47,763 nucleotides of DNA, from assembly GCA_040007095.1 (NCBI GenBank), contig JBDTVS010000172.1:1-47763 (forward strand), written 5' to 3'. A model generated the notes under the pieces. It searched no databases. It was not told the origin of the DNA and saw nothing but the letters and a program-made list of their open reading frames with translations. The stretch is from JBDTVS01 sp040007095. GTDB taxonomy: Bacteria; Acidobacteriota; Vicinamibacteria; Vicinamibacterales; CAVVIG01. Each line of letters begins with the position of its first letter. The stretch's first letter is position 1. Of the stretch, positions 26,737 through 35,238 are shown piece by piece. Made by a program: the position numbers and the translations under genes.

Positions 26737-29640
26737 ATGTCCCGATATATCGGTTGGTTGTTCGCGTTCGCGCTTTTTCTGCCGTCGAGTCTCGCCGCTC
26801 AGCAGAATGCCACGGTGCAGGGCGTTGTCGTCGACGAGTCACAGGGCGTGCTGCCTGGCGCAACCGTGACCGTGTCCGAGATCAGCACCGGCCTCCAGTC
26901 GCTTGCGGTGACGACCCAGGAGGGCCGCTACCGGCTCGACAATCTTGCGCCGGGCAAATACAAGCTGCGGATCGAGCTTCCGGGTTTCGCGACCGCGGAG
27001 ATCCCCGAGATCGAATTGCTGGTCGGCGCGAACGCCACGGTGCCGCGGGTCGCGATGAAGGTGGCCGCGCTGGAGGAAACGATTACCGTGCGCCAGGAAG
27101 CGCCCCTCGTCGACCTCACGTCGTCGCAGGTGGCCGGAAACATCGACCGGCGTCAGATGGCGGAGTTGCCGCTGCAGGGCCGGAATTGGACGGAGCTCGC
27201 GTTGATGGTCAAAGGCGTGACGGCCAACAACGCCACCAACACGCCGGGCACGTCCGACGATCAGTTTCAGTTGAACCTCGACGGCCAACAGATCACGCAG
27301 CGCGTGGCCGGCTCGGGTTTCGGTCAGCCCAAGGTCAGCCGGGAGGCGATCGCCGAGTTCCAGATCGTGACCAACATGTTCGACATCACGCAGGGCCGAT
27401 CGACCGGAATGCAGGTGCAGGCAATCTCCCGCTCGGGCACCAACGATCTGAAGGGATCGACCTATGGGTACTTCCGCAGCGACCATTTCAACGCGGCCGA
27501 CCCGATCACGGGCACGGTGCTGCCGTTCCAGAACCAACAGGCGGGAGGCACGTTGGGCGGTCCGGTCATTCAAAACAAGATGCATTTCTTCGGGTCTTAC
27601 GAGCACGAGCGGCAACCCGCCGACGCCTTTCTCGCGCCGACGCGCCTCCCGCACGAGACGTTTCAGTTCCAGACGAAGCCGACCAACGACAACTACCTGG
27701 GTCGGGTCGACTATCAATTATCGGCCGCGAACAACTTCACGGTCCGCGGGCAGCATTGGGCCTTCAACAACCCGTTCTCGATCTCGAGTGGCACGTCGCA
27801 CCCCTCCACCGCGGATCGGCTGCAGTCGTATTCGACCAACGTGGTCGGCACCTGGACGCATACCGCCGGGTCCAATCTGATGTTTCAGCTTCAGGGCGGG
27901 ATGAATCGTTTCTCCTGGTACAACGATGCGCAGCCGCAGATGGACGTCCCGTTCCACAGCACGCCGTTCTTTGTGCCGGAATTCGACTTCCCCGGCCTGA
28001 CGATCGGCGGCGCGTCCAACTACCCGAACGACACCTGGCAGAACACCTACAGCACCAGGCTCGACGTGAACTGGCATCTGGGACGCCACGAGTCGAAGTT
28101 CGGGGCGGAGTTTCTGCGGGTGAAAGACACGAAAGTCTGGTCGCTGAATCGCCGCGGCACTTACGTCTTTTCCACTCGACCGTCGGATGCCGAGCTCGAG
28201 CGCCGGTTCCCGGCCAGCGCCTGGAACGACCCTGCCGCCTGGGACATCAGCGGCCTCGAGCCGTATCTGCAACGGTTCGACATCAACTTCAATCCGGACT
28301 ATCTGATCGACATTCCCCGGCCGACGTTCGCCCTGTGGTACGGCGACAACTGGCGAGTCACCAACAACCTCTCCGTCAACTTCGGCGTCCGCTACGACGT
28401 GGATTCGGGCGCGACGGATCCGCCGTTTGTCACGCCCACGGTCATCATGCTCAACAACGGCCGCGAGTCGGGCGACTTCGGCTACAAGACCGGGATCCGC
28501 GATCTCAACAACGTCGCGCCGCGGGTCGGATTTGCGTATAACGTCCGCGGAAAGAACGACCTGGTCATTCGGGGCGGCACCGGCTTCTACTACAACACGC
28601 CGGTCTCGAACGTCACCTACAGCCACCAGTACTTCAACAGGTCGGTCTCGGCGAGCCTCACGCCGAACGGGCCAGGATTTGTGGAGAACCCGACTCGCGG
28701 GGTCACGGCGGACGATTATCTGTCGGGCCGCGTCTTCGTGACGCAGGCGCCGCGGATCATCGCTTCTGACTACATCGACCCCTACAGCTGGCAGAGCTCG
28801 ATCGGGTTCCAAAAGCAACTCGGATCGGTGATGGCGTTCGACGTCGATCTGACGACCCTGGAAGAACGGAACCAGGTGCTCGGCAGAGATCCGAACCTGT
28901 TCTACGATCCGGTGACAGGCTACAACAAGGACCCGAATATCTTCGGGCGGCCCAACCCGGCCTACGCACAGATTCAGTGGATGCAGAGCACCGGCAAGAC
29001 GGAAACGATGTTGATCTCGAGCTCGTTCACCCGTCGGTTCAGGAAGAATTTCCAGGGCGGCGTGACGTACACCCGGACGCTCAGAAAAAACGACAACACG
29101 ACCGGTTTCGGCATCCAGGCCAACAATCAATTCGATCTGAACGGCGATTGGTCGCAGTCGAGCGACTTCCAGCGCGATACCCTTCGGGCCAATGGCATCT
29201 TCAACCTGCCGTGGCGACTCACTCTCGCCGGTTCGTTCTTCTACGGATCCGGCAGCCACTACAACGCGTCGCTGACCGGCAGGCCGTACAACAAGCCGGG
29301 CACGAACCGTCTGAACCTGGGAGCACCGATCGTCATCCCGGCCGCCATCCTCGACCGTTGGGAGGGTCCGGCCGTGATCGATACCGGCGCCGTCTGGCCG
29401 CGCAACGCCTTGCGTGGACTGCCGCTGCACAAGGTCGATGTGCGCGTCTCCAAGAGCGTCAAGCTGTCCAACCAGGTGAAAATCGATCTGCTCGCGGAAA
29501 TGTTCAACTTGTTCAATTGGGAGAACTACGGCGGGTATACGACTCAGCTCGACTCGGTCAACTTCGGAAAACCGGTTGCCAGCTCGGGCAACGCCTATGC
29601 GCCGCGCTCGGGACAGCTCGGGCTGCGTATCGAGTTTTAG
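26737..29640 (+). CDS. TonB-dependent receptor, Oar-like, with N-terminal carboxypeptidase-regulatory domain (copy 3)
   Basis: 967-residue outer-membrane receptor. The ATG at 26737 has a near-perfect ribosome site (GAAGGAGG) and opens the signal peptide MSRYIGWLFAFALFLPSSLAA. The open frame extends to 26614, but that extension lacks a signal sequence. The regulatory-like domain (VQGVVVDESQGVLPGATVTV), plug (DRRQMAELPLQGRNW, LNLDGQQITQRVAGSGFGQP) and barrel ending in RIEF are all present. It is highly similar to copy 2 across the whole length and less so to copy 1. Unlike those two, it has no adjacent amide hydrolase; the next gene on its strand is the propeller/heme protein about 775 bp on. 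Function: uptake of an unknown ligand. Confidence 0.9.
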   Translation: MSRYIGWLFAFALFLPSSLAAQQNATVQGVVVDESQGVLPGATVTVSEISTGLQSLAVTTQEGRYRLDNLAPGKYKLRIELPGFATAEIPEIELLVGANATVPRVAMKVAALEETITVRQEAPLVDLTSSQVAGNIDRRQMAELPLQGRNWTELALMVKGVTANNATNTPGTSDDQFQLNLDGQQITQRVAGSGFGQPKVSREAIAEFQIVTNMFDITQGRSTGMQVQAISRSGTNDLKGSTYGYFRSDHFNAADPITGTVLPFQNQQAGGTLGGPVIQNKMHFFGSYEHERQPADAFLAPTRLPHETFQFQTKPTNDNYLGRVDYQLSAANNFTVRGQHWAFNNPFSISSGTSHPSTADRLQSYSTNVVGTWTHTAGSNLMFQLQGGMNRFSWYNDAQPQMDVPFHSTPFFVPEFDFPGLTIGGASNYPNDTWQNTYSTRLDVNWHLGRHESKFGAEFLRVKDTKVWSLNRRGTYVFSTRPSDAELERRFPASAWNDPAAWDISGLEPYLQRFDINFNPDYLIDIPRPTFALWYGDNWRVTNNLSVNFGVRYDVDSGATDPPFVTPTVIMLNNGRESGDFGYKTGIRDLNNVAPRVGFAYNVRGKNDLVIRGGTGFYYNTPVSNVTYSHQYFNRSVSASLTPNGPGFVENPTRGVTADDYLSGRVFVTQAPRIIASDYIDPYSWQSSIGFQKQLGSVMAFDVDLTTLEERNQVLGRDPNLFYDPVTGYNKDPNIFGRPNPAYAQIQWMQSTGKTETMLISSSFTRRFRKNFQGGVTYTRTLRKNDNTTGFGIQANNQFDLNGDWSQSSDFQRDTLRANGIFNLPWRLTLAGSFFYGSGSHYNASLTGRPYNKPGTNRLNLGAPIVIPAAILDRWEGPAVIDTGAVWPRNALRGLPLHKVDVRVSKSVKLSNQVKIDLLAEMFNLFNWENYGGYTTQLDSVNFGKPVASSGNAYAPRSGQLGLRIEF

Positions 29641-30023
29641 AACGGACGTTCCTGTCCTGATCCGCGACGCTCAATTCTGAGACCGGCCGGCCGAAGGAGG
29701 CGACGAGGATCGCTTTCGCGGCCGCCGGTCCGGAGCGACCACCTCCACAGAACATCAACCGGCCGCCCTCGCGACACCCGCCTCTGTTCCCCCTTCATGC
29801 CTGACAACGCGATCACACAGCTTTCGAGCCTCGCCTGGGACGATGCGAGTCCGGGCGCGGGTCATGGCGTGGGAATGGCTCTCTGCGGGTCAGCAACTGC
29901 GGGAGTGGGTGGGGAGGCGTGACCGGGTCCGTATCGGACCTGGAGTCCGAGGGTTTGCTCTATCGGCGAGGCTGGGCCACAGACACGTGCGGCAACCTCA
30001 CCGCCGGCGACGCAGGGTGGAAA
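29641..30023. other. 383-bp stretch without a recognised gene
   Basis: The stretch lies between the third receptor and the tiny membrane protein. It contains only short frames with no protein-like features. I found no strong hairpin followed by a T-run and no RNA gene. Confidence 0.5.
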
Positions 30024-30251
30024 TCAGGACGAGGCAGAGGTGGCTCGGCGCGCGGAGCTGCGGATCATGCCGATCGCAAACCCGACGATCGCGCCGAGCG
30101 GACCCAGAACGAACGCGCCCGTCGTCGCAGCCTCGACCGAAGCGTCGTGCTGATTGGATGAAAGGACCGACACGACGCAACCTCCCCCGAAGGCGCCAAT
30201 CAGGTAGCCGCCGATCGCCCAGAGAAAGCCGATCGCGATGCGCCGCATCAT
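30024..30251 (-). CDS. small two-helix membrane protein
   Basis: 75 residues with two hydrophobic, glycine-rich segments: IGFLWAIGGYLIGAFGGGCV at about 6-25 and GAFVLGPLGAIVGFAIGMI at about 45-63. They are separated by a polar loop and followed by a basic, Ser/Arg-rich tail. The alternating Gly pattern resembles glycine-zipper membrane proteins. Two adjacent ATG codons lie at 30251 and 30248, and no clear ribosome site precedes them. The gene is divergent from the propeller/heme gene. No family or function is recognised; composition is the main evidence that it is real. Confidence 0.5.
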   Translation of the reverse strand: MMRRIAIGFLWAIGGYLIGAFGGGCVVSVLSSNQHDASVEAATTGAFVLGPLGAIVGFAIGMIRSSARRATSASS

Positions 30252-30347
30252 GCGAGTTTTACCGATTCACTTCAAGCGCCGTGTTCAGCAGCAGAACGTC
30301 GATTCTACTCGTGAAGTTGTCGGGGTAGCGGCGGGGCGTTCGAGCCG

Positions 30348-30353
30348 TATAAT
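30348..30353 (+). promoter_or_regulatory. candidate -10 element TATAAT
   Basis: A consensus TATAAT lies 63 bases before the ATG at 30416, in the context CCGTATAATCCCCC. The upstream TTGTCG at 30317-30322 is too distant (25 bp) to be a good -35 partner. Similar TAnAATC contexts precede the genes at 6114 and 34200. Confidence 0.4.
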
Positions 30354-30415
30354 CCCCCCAGATTGCCCACGCGGTGCTGTTTCGACGGGTGACGGATCAC
30401 GCTCTGGAGGTTCCG

Positions 30416-32080
30416 ATGAAAGGGCGAGTTGCAGTGTTGGTCTCGGCGATCGCGGTGTCGGTCGCCGTGGCGTTCTCGTCGACCGGGCGGGCCCAATCGT
30501 CAGCCGCGCTCGAGGGCCGCGTCGCGTCGGTCGGTGAAGGTCCGATGGAAGGGGTGCTGGTGAGCGCGAAGCGCGCGGCTTCCACGCTCACGGTCACCGT
30601 CGTCAGTGACGCGCAGGGCCGCTATCGCTTCCCCGCAGCAAAGCTGCCTCCAGGCACTTATGGCCTTCGCATTCGAGCGGTGGGCTACGACCTCGACGGA
30701 CCTCAGACCGTGGAGGTCAAGACCGGCGGGAGCAGCACTCTCGATTTGAAGTTGACGCCCGCTCGCGACCTGGCGTCGCAGTTGTCCAACTCCGAGTGGC
30801 TCACCAGCTTTCCGGGCACCGAGCCGGAGAAGGCCTCCATCCGCGCCTGCGCGCACTGCCACACGCTGGAGCGGGTTGCTCGGTCACGCCACGACGCCGG
30901 CGCGCTGACCAAGGTCATCGAGCGAATGGCGACATATCCCCAGCTGTCGTTTCCAATGAAGATTCAGAAACTCGTCGCCGCGCGCGTCGGCGGCGGCGAG
31001 GACCCGCTCGAACAACGACAGGCGGGCTGGCAGCGGCAGGCGCAGTATCTGAGCACGGTCAACCTGGGCAAGGGCGATCACTGGAGCTATGCGCTCAAGA
31101 CGCACCCGCGCCCGACAGGCAGGGCGACGAAGGTGATCTACACCGAGTACGACCTGCCGCAGCGCACCAGGCAGCCGCACGACGTGATCGTGGACTCGCG
31201 CGGCTTCGCCTGGTACGCCAGCTTCGGCGAACAGATTCTGGGAAAACTGGATCCCAGGACGGGGATTGTCACCGAGTACGACGTGCCGCTGCTCAAGCCG
31301 AAGATGCCGACCGGCATCCTGGCCGCAAGGTTCGACGAGGACGAGAACGTGTGGCTCGGCATGCAGTTTCAGGGCGGCGTCGCGAAGTTCGACCGCAAGA
31401 CGGAGCGGTTTGAGACGTGGAGCCTGCCGCCGGAACTGAACGGCGATCACGTGCAGATCAATCAGGTGAGCGCGGATCACCACAAGGTGGACGGAAAGGT
31501 GTGGTTGCAGGACGCCGGCACCTACACCGTGCTGCGCCTCGATCCGGCGACCGGGAAGTTCGACGTCTACGAACCGTTCAAGATCCCGCGGCCGAATATC
31601 TACGACGTCATCTCGGACGCGCAGAACAACGTCTACTTCACCGTCTTCGGCCGCGAGAACATCGGCAGGATCGACGCGAAGACCGGGGCGATCAGCGTGT
31701 GGAAGACACCGACGAAGGGTTCGGCGCCGCGCCGGGGCATGATCGACGCGCAGGCCCGCCTGTGGTTCGGAGAGAATCGGGCCGAGAGGATCGGAATGTT
31801 CGACACCCGAACCACGACCTTCCAGGAATGGGTGGCGCCGACCCCGGAGTCGTGGCCGTACGATGTGACCGCGGACACGCACGGGGATGTGTGGGCCGGC
31901 GGCGAGTACAGCGACCGCGTGATACGTCTCGATCCGAGGACAAGCGCCATCACCGAGTATCTGCTGCCGCGGTTCACCAACGTCAGGCGCGTGTTCGTGG
32001 ACAGCTCCACGACCCCGGCGACTTTCTGGGTCGGGAACAATCACGGCGCCTCGATCGTGAAGCTCGAGCCGCAGGACTGA
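30416..32080 (+). CDS. streptogramin-lyase-like beta-propeller fused to a regulatory-like domain and a heme motif
   Basis: 554-residue exported protein. The ATG at 30416 follows CTGGAGG and opens a signal peptide (VLVSAIAVSVAVAFSSTGRA). A carboxypeptidase-regulatory-like beta-sandwich spans about 30-115 (YRFPAAKLPPGTYGLRIRAV). A single c-type heme motif, CAHCH, is at 145-149 in a short helical section. From about 220 to the end a six- or seven-bladed propeller of the virginiamycin B lyase (Vgb) type repeats units such as PHDVIVDSRGFAWYASFGEQ and GKLDPRTGIVTEYDVP. True Vgb linearises streptogramin antibiotics. With a cytochrome and a regulatory domain attached, this protein more likely binds or processes another periplasmic ligand. 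It should not be taken as a resistance gene. Confidence 0.85.
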   Translation: MKGRVAVLVSAIAVSVAVAFSSTGRAQSSAALEGRVASVGEGPMEGVLVSAKRAASTLTVTVVSDAQGRYRFPAAKLPPGTYGLRIRAVGYDLDGPQTVEVKTGGSSTLDLKLTPARDLASQLSNSEWLTSFPGTEPEKASIRACAHCHTLERVARSRHDAGALTKVIERMATYPQLSFPMKIQKLVAARVGGGEDPLEQRQAGWQRQAQYLSTVNLGKGDHWSYALKTHPRPTGRATKVIYTEYDLPQRTRQPHDVIVDSRGFAWYASFGEQILGKLDPRTGIVTEYDVPLLKPKMPTGILAARFDEDENVWLGMQFQGGVAKFDRKTERFETWSLPPELNGDHVQINQVSADHHKVDGKVWLQDAGTYTVLRLDPATGKFDVYEPFKIPRPNIYDVISDAQNNVYFTVFGRENIGRIDAKTGAISVWKTPTKGSAPRRGMIDAQARLWFGENRAERIGMFDTRTTTFQEWVAPTPESWPYDVTADTHGDVWAGGEYSDRVIRLDPRTSAITEYLLPRFTNVRRVFVDSSTTPATFWVGNNHGASIVKLEPQD

Positions 32081-32275
32081 CCCACCGAGATCCCTGCCAT
32101 GCTCTTGACAATCTAGAGAAGAGGCGTATCGAAGGGATGCTCCCCGACGTGACGCCGCTCGACCCGGCGGCGAAGTTCCCCGCCGTGTCGGTGCGGTTGT
32201 GGAAGTGGCTGCGCTCGCTGCGTTCATTCCAGCACAACCAGCGACCCGATGGTTGTGTTGCGGTGCGAATGAATC

Positions 32276-33409
32276 TCAGTGAGGAACGAGCAGCGTTTCG
32301 ACCGTCGGTTGATCGCTCGTGACCGCGAGCGGCAGCGCCAGTTCGGCCAGGTGATCTTCCCACCACGCGCTCGCAGTGGCGCCATCCCAGCCCACTCCGG
32401 ACCCGCAGCGATCCAGGAGCCGCAGTACCTCGTGGGCGTTTTGCGGCCGGCGGTGGCGATCCTTCGCGAGACACGCCAGTATCAACTCGTCGAGCTCGCG
32501 TGGAATCGGTCGGTCGGTCCGCTCTGACGGCGGAATCGGCGGCGTCTGCAGGTGCTGGACGAACATCTTCATCGGCGTGTCGGCCTCGAAGACGTGGCGA
32601 CCCGTCAGCATGTAGTAAGCGACGCATCCCAGTGCGTAGACGTCGGCTCGCTCGTCAACCTCACCTTCGAGAATGATCTCCGGCGCCATGAAAGCGGGCG
32701 TCCCGATCGTCGTCTGGGCGCCGGTGATCAGGGTGTGCTCGATGGCTCGCGGGGCATTGAATCTTGCGAGACCGAAATCGAGCACCTTCACGAAGTCGTA
32801 GTCGAGACCCATCCGGCACACATAGATGTTGGACGGCGTGACGTCGCGATGCACCACGCCGCGGGCATGCGCCTCCGCCAGTGAATGACAGACCTGGCGC
32901 AGCAGAAAGAGGGCCCGTTCGGCCGGGATCGGGCCGAAGCTGCGTACCAACGACTCGAGATCGCGCCCCGACAGCAGTTCCATCACGTAGTAGAACGTGT
33001 GGTCCTCGGTGACGCCGAAGTCGAACAGGCGAATCGTATGCGGCGAGCTCAAGGCGGCGGTTGCCTGCGCTTCCTGTTCGAACCGAGACAGCATGCGTCG
33101 CGCTTCGACGTCGCTGCCGGCGCCCAGCAACTCGGGACGCACCAGCTTGATCGCCGCGCTGCGCGCCAACAGGCGATGCCGCGCGCGCCACACTTCGCCC
33201 ATGCCGCCTCGTCCGAGCAGCTCGACCAGATGGTAGCTCCCCAGTTCCTGCGCACGACGAAGGCGGCGGCCGAGCCGGTGGAGGATCTGCGACGGAAGCG
33301 TGGCGACGATGGCGCACGCGTAGTTGGGCATGAACAGCACGAACGTGTTCATGACGGAGGGAACTGCGATCCCCCGCAGGTGCGCAACCCACGCGGCGAG
33401 CGGGTCCAT
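32276..33409 (-). CDS. Ser/Thr protein kinase domain (C-terminal part of a frameshift-split membrane kinase)
   Basis: 377-residue open frame with a complete Hanks-type kinase domain: glycine loop LLGRGGMGEVW, ATP lysine in AAIKLVRPE, catalytic loop HRDVTPSN, DFGLA and the activation/P+1 segment GTPAFMAPE. The HRDxKxxN lysine is replaced by Thr, a variation also seen as HRDVSP in some bacterial kinases. The first 60 residues (PSVMNTFVLFMPNYACAIVA) are a membrane segment and linker that continue the frame at 33349-33900. The nominal ATG at 33409 has no ribosome site. The upstream frame starts at GTG 33900 with GGAGGTGA and ends out of register near here. One missing base near 33400-33410 would join them into one protein of about 540 residues. 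Either the gene is broken or the sequence has an error. Confidence 0.85.
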   Translation of the reverse strand: MDPLAAWVAHLRGIAVPSVMNTFVLFMPNYACAIVATLPSQILHRLGRRLRRAQELGSYHLVELLGRGGMGEVWRARHRLLARSAAIKLVRPELLGAGSDVEARRMLSRFEQEAQATAALSSPHTIRLFDFGVTEDHTFYYVMELLSGRDLESLVRSFGPIPAERALFLLRQVCHSLAEAHARGVVHRDVTPSNIYVCRMGLDYDFVKVLDFGLARFNAPRAIEHTLITGAQTTIGTPAFMAPEIILEGEVDERADVYALGCVAYYMLTGRHVFEADTPMKMFVQHLQTPPIPPSERTDRPIPRELDELILACLAKDRHRRPQNAHEVLRLLDRCGSGVGWDGATASAWWEDHLAELALPLAVTSDQPTVETLLVPH

Positions 33410-33900
33410 CGAGGCGCGGCCATGGACGTCGCCAGCATCTTGCGCGGCGTGGTCGGCATGATCATCGATGACACAAGGATGACGATCGTGGTCCAGGACA
33501 GTCGGCCGACCGGTTCATCCGGCGGAGAAAACGCCCAGTTGTTAAGCAGTGCCACGGCAACCGCGTTGAGCACGAAATAGAAAAGGCCCGCGTCGGTCTT
33601 CGTCCCGGGCGCGTGCGGAGCGTACCGGACGTAGAGCCACATGAGGCCGGAGATGAGGATGGCCAACACCTCAATCGCAATGTTCGTGCGCGGGATGGCA
33701 GGCGCCAGGGTCAGAGGGCGAACGATTGTGTCCATCGCCAATCCATAGGTCCAGAGCCCGGCGCCGACGCATGTGCAGACGGCGAGGCGCTGGACCTGAT
33801 CCGACACGAGCGCATCGGGAAGGCGTCCGGACTCGGTCAGTCCGGCAGGCCCCGGGGTCTCCGTCCGAGCGCGCGGCTCGATCAGCTTGCGATCGGTCAC
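33349..33900 (-). CDS. N-terminal membrane part of the split Ser/Thr kinase
   Basis: Opens at GTG 33900 behind a strong ribosome site (GGAGGTGACGT). It encodes a soluble leader of about 30 residues and then at least four hydrophobic segments (VCTCVGAGLWTYGLAM, IAIEVLAILISGLMWLYV, LFYFVLNAVAVALLNNW, TTIVILVSSMIM). After TTPRKMLATSMAA the frame drifts into low-plausibility sequence and stops at 33349. The kinase frame picks up with SMDPLAAWVAHLRG, which is the natural continuation. The intact protein would be a polytopic sensor with a cytoplasmic C-terminal kinase. The last 20 or so residues given here are probably not genuine. Confidence 0.75.
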   Translation of the reverse strand: MTDRKLIEPRARTETPGPAGLTESGRLPDALVSDQVQRLAVCTCVGAGLWTYGLAMDTIVRPLTLAPAIPRTNIAIEVLAILISGLMWLYVRYAPHAPGTKTDAGLFYFVLNAVAVALLNNWAFSPPDEPVGRLSWTTIVILVSSMIMPTTPRKMLATSMAAPRWTRSPRGLRTCGGSQFPPS

Positions 33901-33920
33901 ACGTCACCTCCACCGCTGAA

Positions 33921-33961
33921 TCAATGGGATTTGAAACGGCTTGCCGCTTCCAAACCATTGA
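33921..33961. promoter_or_regulatory. inverted repeat upstream of the split kinase
   Basis: TCAATGG (33921-33927) is complemented by CCATTGA (33955-33961). Inside, TTTG pairs with CAAA and CGG with CCG. The element starts 20 bp upstream of the kinase GTG, in the gap that also drives the divergent hydrolase gene. It could be an operator for a dimeric repressor or a leader hairpin. Confidence 0.5.
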
Positions 33962-34114
33962 GGGTCAATACGATACGTCGCCCTGACGTCTTGTCGGTGT
34001 GCGTCGTGTCGCCGCGTCTCGCCGCGCCGGCAGCGTCCCGTCGTGAGCGCGTCACACTGCCTAACGCGTCAAACCCGCGCAAACACCGCAATCGGCCGTT
34101 TGTTAGGGACACGA

Positions 34115-34120
34115 TACAAT
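34115..34120 (+). promoter_or_regulatory. candidate -10 element TACAAT for the hydrolase gene
   Basis: TACAAT lies 79 bases before the ATG at 34200, in the context CGATACAATCCGC, similar to the candidate boxes at 6099 and 30348. No convincing -35 box is present at normal spacing. Confidence 0.35.
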
Positions 34121-34199
34121 CCGCGGAAGGGTATCCGGAGCATGACACGACCGCAGGCTCCGGCGCGGAAGAAGTCGATCGAGAGAGAGGACCAGGAAC

Positions 34200-35057
34200 A
34201 TGTCAAACGATGAACTGACGCGACGGGATTTCGTGACGATGACAGTGGCGGCGGGCCTGGCCGCGGCGGCAGGTTCGGATGTGATGGCGCAGCAGATCGT
34301 GGAAAAGACCGTCGAGATCAAGACGCCGGACGGCAGCTGCGACGCGGCGTTCATTCACCCCGCGAGCGGCGCTCATCCTGCGGTGATCATCTGGCCGGAT
34401 GCGTTCGGACTGCGGCCGTCGATGCGCGACATGGCGAAGCGGCTCGCGGCCGCCGGTTACTCGGTGCTCGTCCCGAACCCGTTCTATCGGGTGGCCAAGT
34501 CACCGGTGTTCGAGGACGCGTCGAAGGTCAATTTCCAGACCGAGCGCCCGAAGATTACCCCGCTCATGGCTTCGATTCAGGCGGATGGCACCGTGGAACG
34601 CGATGCGCCCGCGTTCGTGGCCTGGCTCGACACGCAGAAAGAGGTCGATCGCAACAAGAAGATCGGGACGCAGGGCTACTGCATGGGCGGCGGGCTCGTC
34701 GTCCGAACCGCCGCGGCGGTGCCGGGGCGCGTCGGCGCCGGCGCGTCCTTCCATGGCGGCGGGCTGGTCACCGACCGCCCGAACAGTCCGCACTTCCTCG
34801 CGCCGAAGATCAAGGCGCGGATGTACTTCGGGATCGCGACCAACGACGACATGCAGCAACCCGATGCGAAAACGAAGCTGAAGGAGACGTTCGACGCGGC
34901 GAAGGTGCCGGCCGAGATCGAGGTCTACTCGATGGCGCAGCACGGATGGTGCGTGCCCGATATGCCCGCCGGGGCCAACGGTCCGATTTACAACAAGCCC
35001 GATGCCGAGCGCGCCTGGGCCAAGCTCGAGGCGTTGTACAAGGCCGCGCTCGTGTAA
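34200..35057 (+). CDS. dienelactone hydrolase family protein, Tat-exported
   Basis: 285-residue alpha/beta hydrolase. The N-terminus carries a twin-arginine leader (TRRDFVTMTVAAGLAAAAGS), so the folded enzyme is exported. The nucleophile is Cys161 in the elbow GYCMGGG, the Cys-type elbow of dienelactone hydrolases. The conserved acid falls near IATNDDMQQPDA, and the catalytic histidine in MAQHGWCVPD. HPAVIIWPDAFGLRPSMRDM matches the family's N-terminal core. A ribosome site (AGAGAGGACCAGGAAC) precedes the ATG. Family members open lactones of aromatic degradation, but most environmental homologs have unknown esters as substrates. It is divergent from the kinase gene and is followed by a strongly structured intergenic region. 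Confidence 0.9.
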   Translation: MSNDELTRRDFVTMTVAAGLAAAAGSDVMAQQIVEKTVEIKTPDGSCDAAFIHPASGAHPAVIIWPDAFGLRPSMRDMAKRLAAAGYSVLVPNPFYRVAKSPVFEDASKVNFQTERPKITPLMASIQADGTVERDAPAFVAWLDTQKEVDRNKKIGTQGYCMGGGLVVRTAAAVPGRVGAGASFHGGGLVTDRPNSPHFLAPKIKARMYFGIATNDDMQQPDAKTKLKETFDAAKVPAEIEVYSMAQHGWCVPDMPAGANGPIYNKPDAERAWAKLEALYKAALV

Positions 35058-35074
35058 CGACAGGCGCGCCGCTC

Positions 35075-35121
35075 AAGGTCAGCGACACGATCACTCCGCC
35101 CCTGATCGTGGCCACGACCTT
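35075..35121 (+). terminator. two-part hairpin downstream of the hydrolase gene
   Basis: Outer stem AAGGTC (35075-35080)/GACCTT (35116-35121) encloses a 5x5 internal loop and an 8-bp perfect stem CACGATCA (35086-35093)/TGATCGTG (35103-35110) with a 9-nt loop. It begins 18 bases after the hydrolase stop codon. No T-run follows, so if it ends transcription it is not a standard intrinsic terminator. It may instead protect the 3' end or be part of a longer structured leader. Confidence 0.5.
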
Positions 35122-35157
35122 CAGCAGGTCGTTTGATGTCCCAGAGCGCAATGCCAT

Positions 35158-35238
35158 CAGATCAGGACCGGGGCATCGAGGGTTCTGATCTGGCTCGAGC
35201 GTGCCCGTTGCCAGATCCGTGCGCAACAGATGTTGCGC
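35158..35238 (+). promoter_or_regulatory. competing hairpins upstream of the PilB-like gene
   Basis: CAGATCAG (35158-35165) pairs with CTGATCTG (35185-35192). The overlapping GATCTGGC (35187-35194) pairs instead with GCCAGATC (35210-35217). Both stems are perfect 8-bp matches and exclude each other. A third hairpin, GCGCAAC/GTTGCGC (35221-35238, 4-nt loop), follows directly. The arrangement resembles attenuator or switch leaders. No known riboswitch consensus is recognised. Confidence 0.5.

Noticed and set aside
27718..29430. 570-residue minus-strand open frame
   Set aside because: Antisense to the third TonB receptor, which has a perfect ribosome site and a full domain order.
30416..32080. 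Antibiotic resistance lyase (vgb)
   Set aside because: Only the propeller fold resembles Vgb. The added heme motif and regulatory domain, and the lack of visible proof of the active-site residues, do not support a resistance call.
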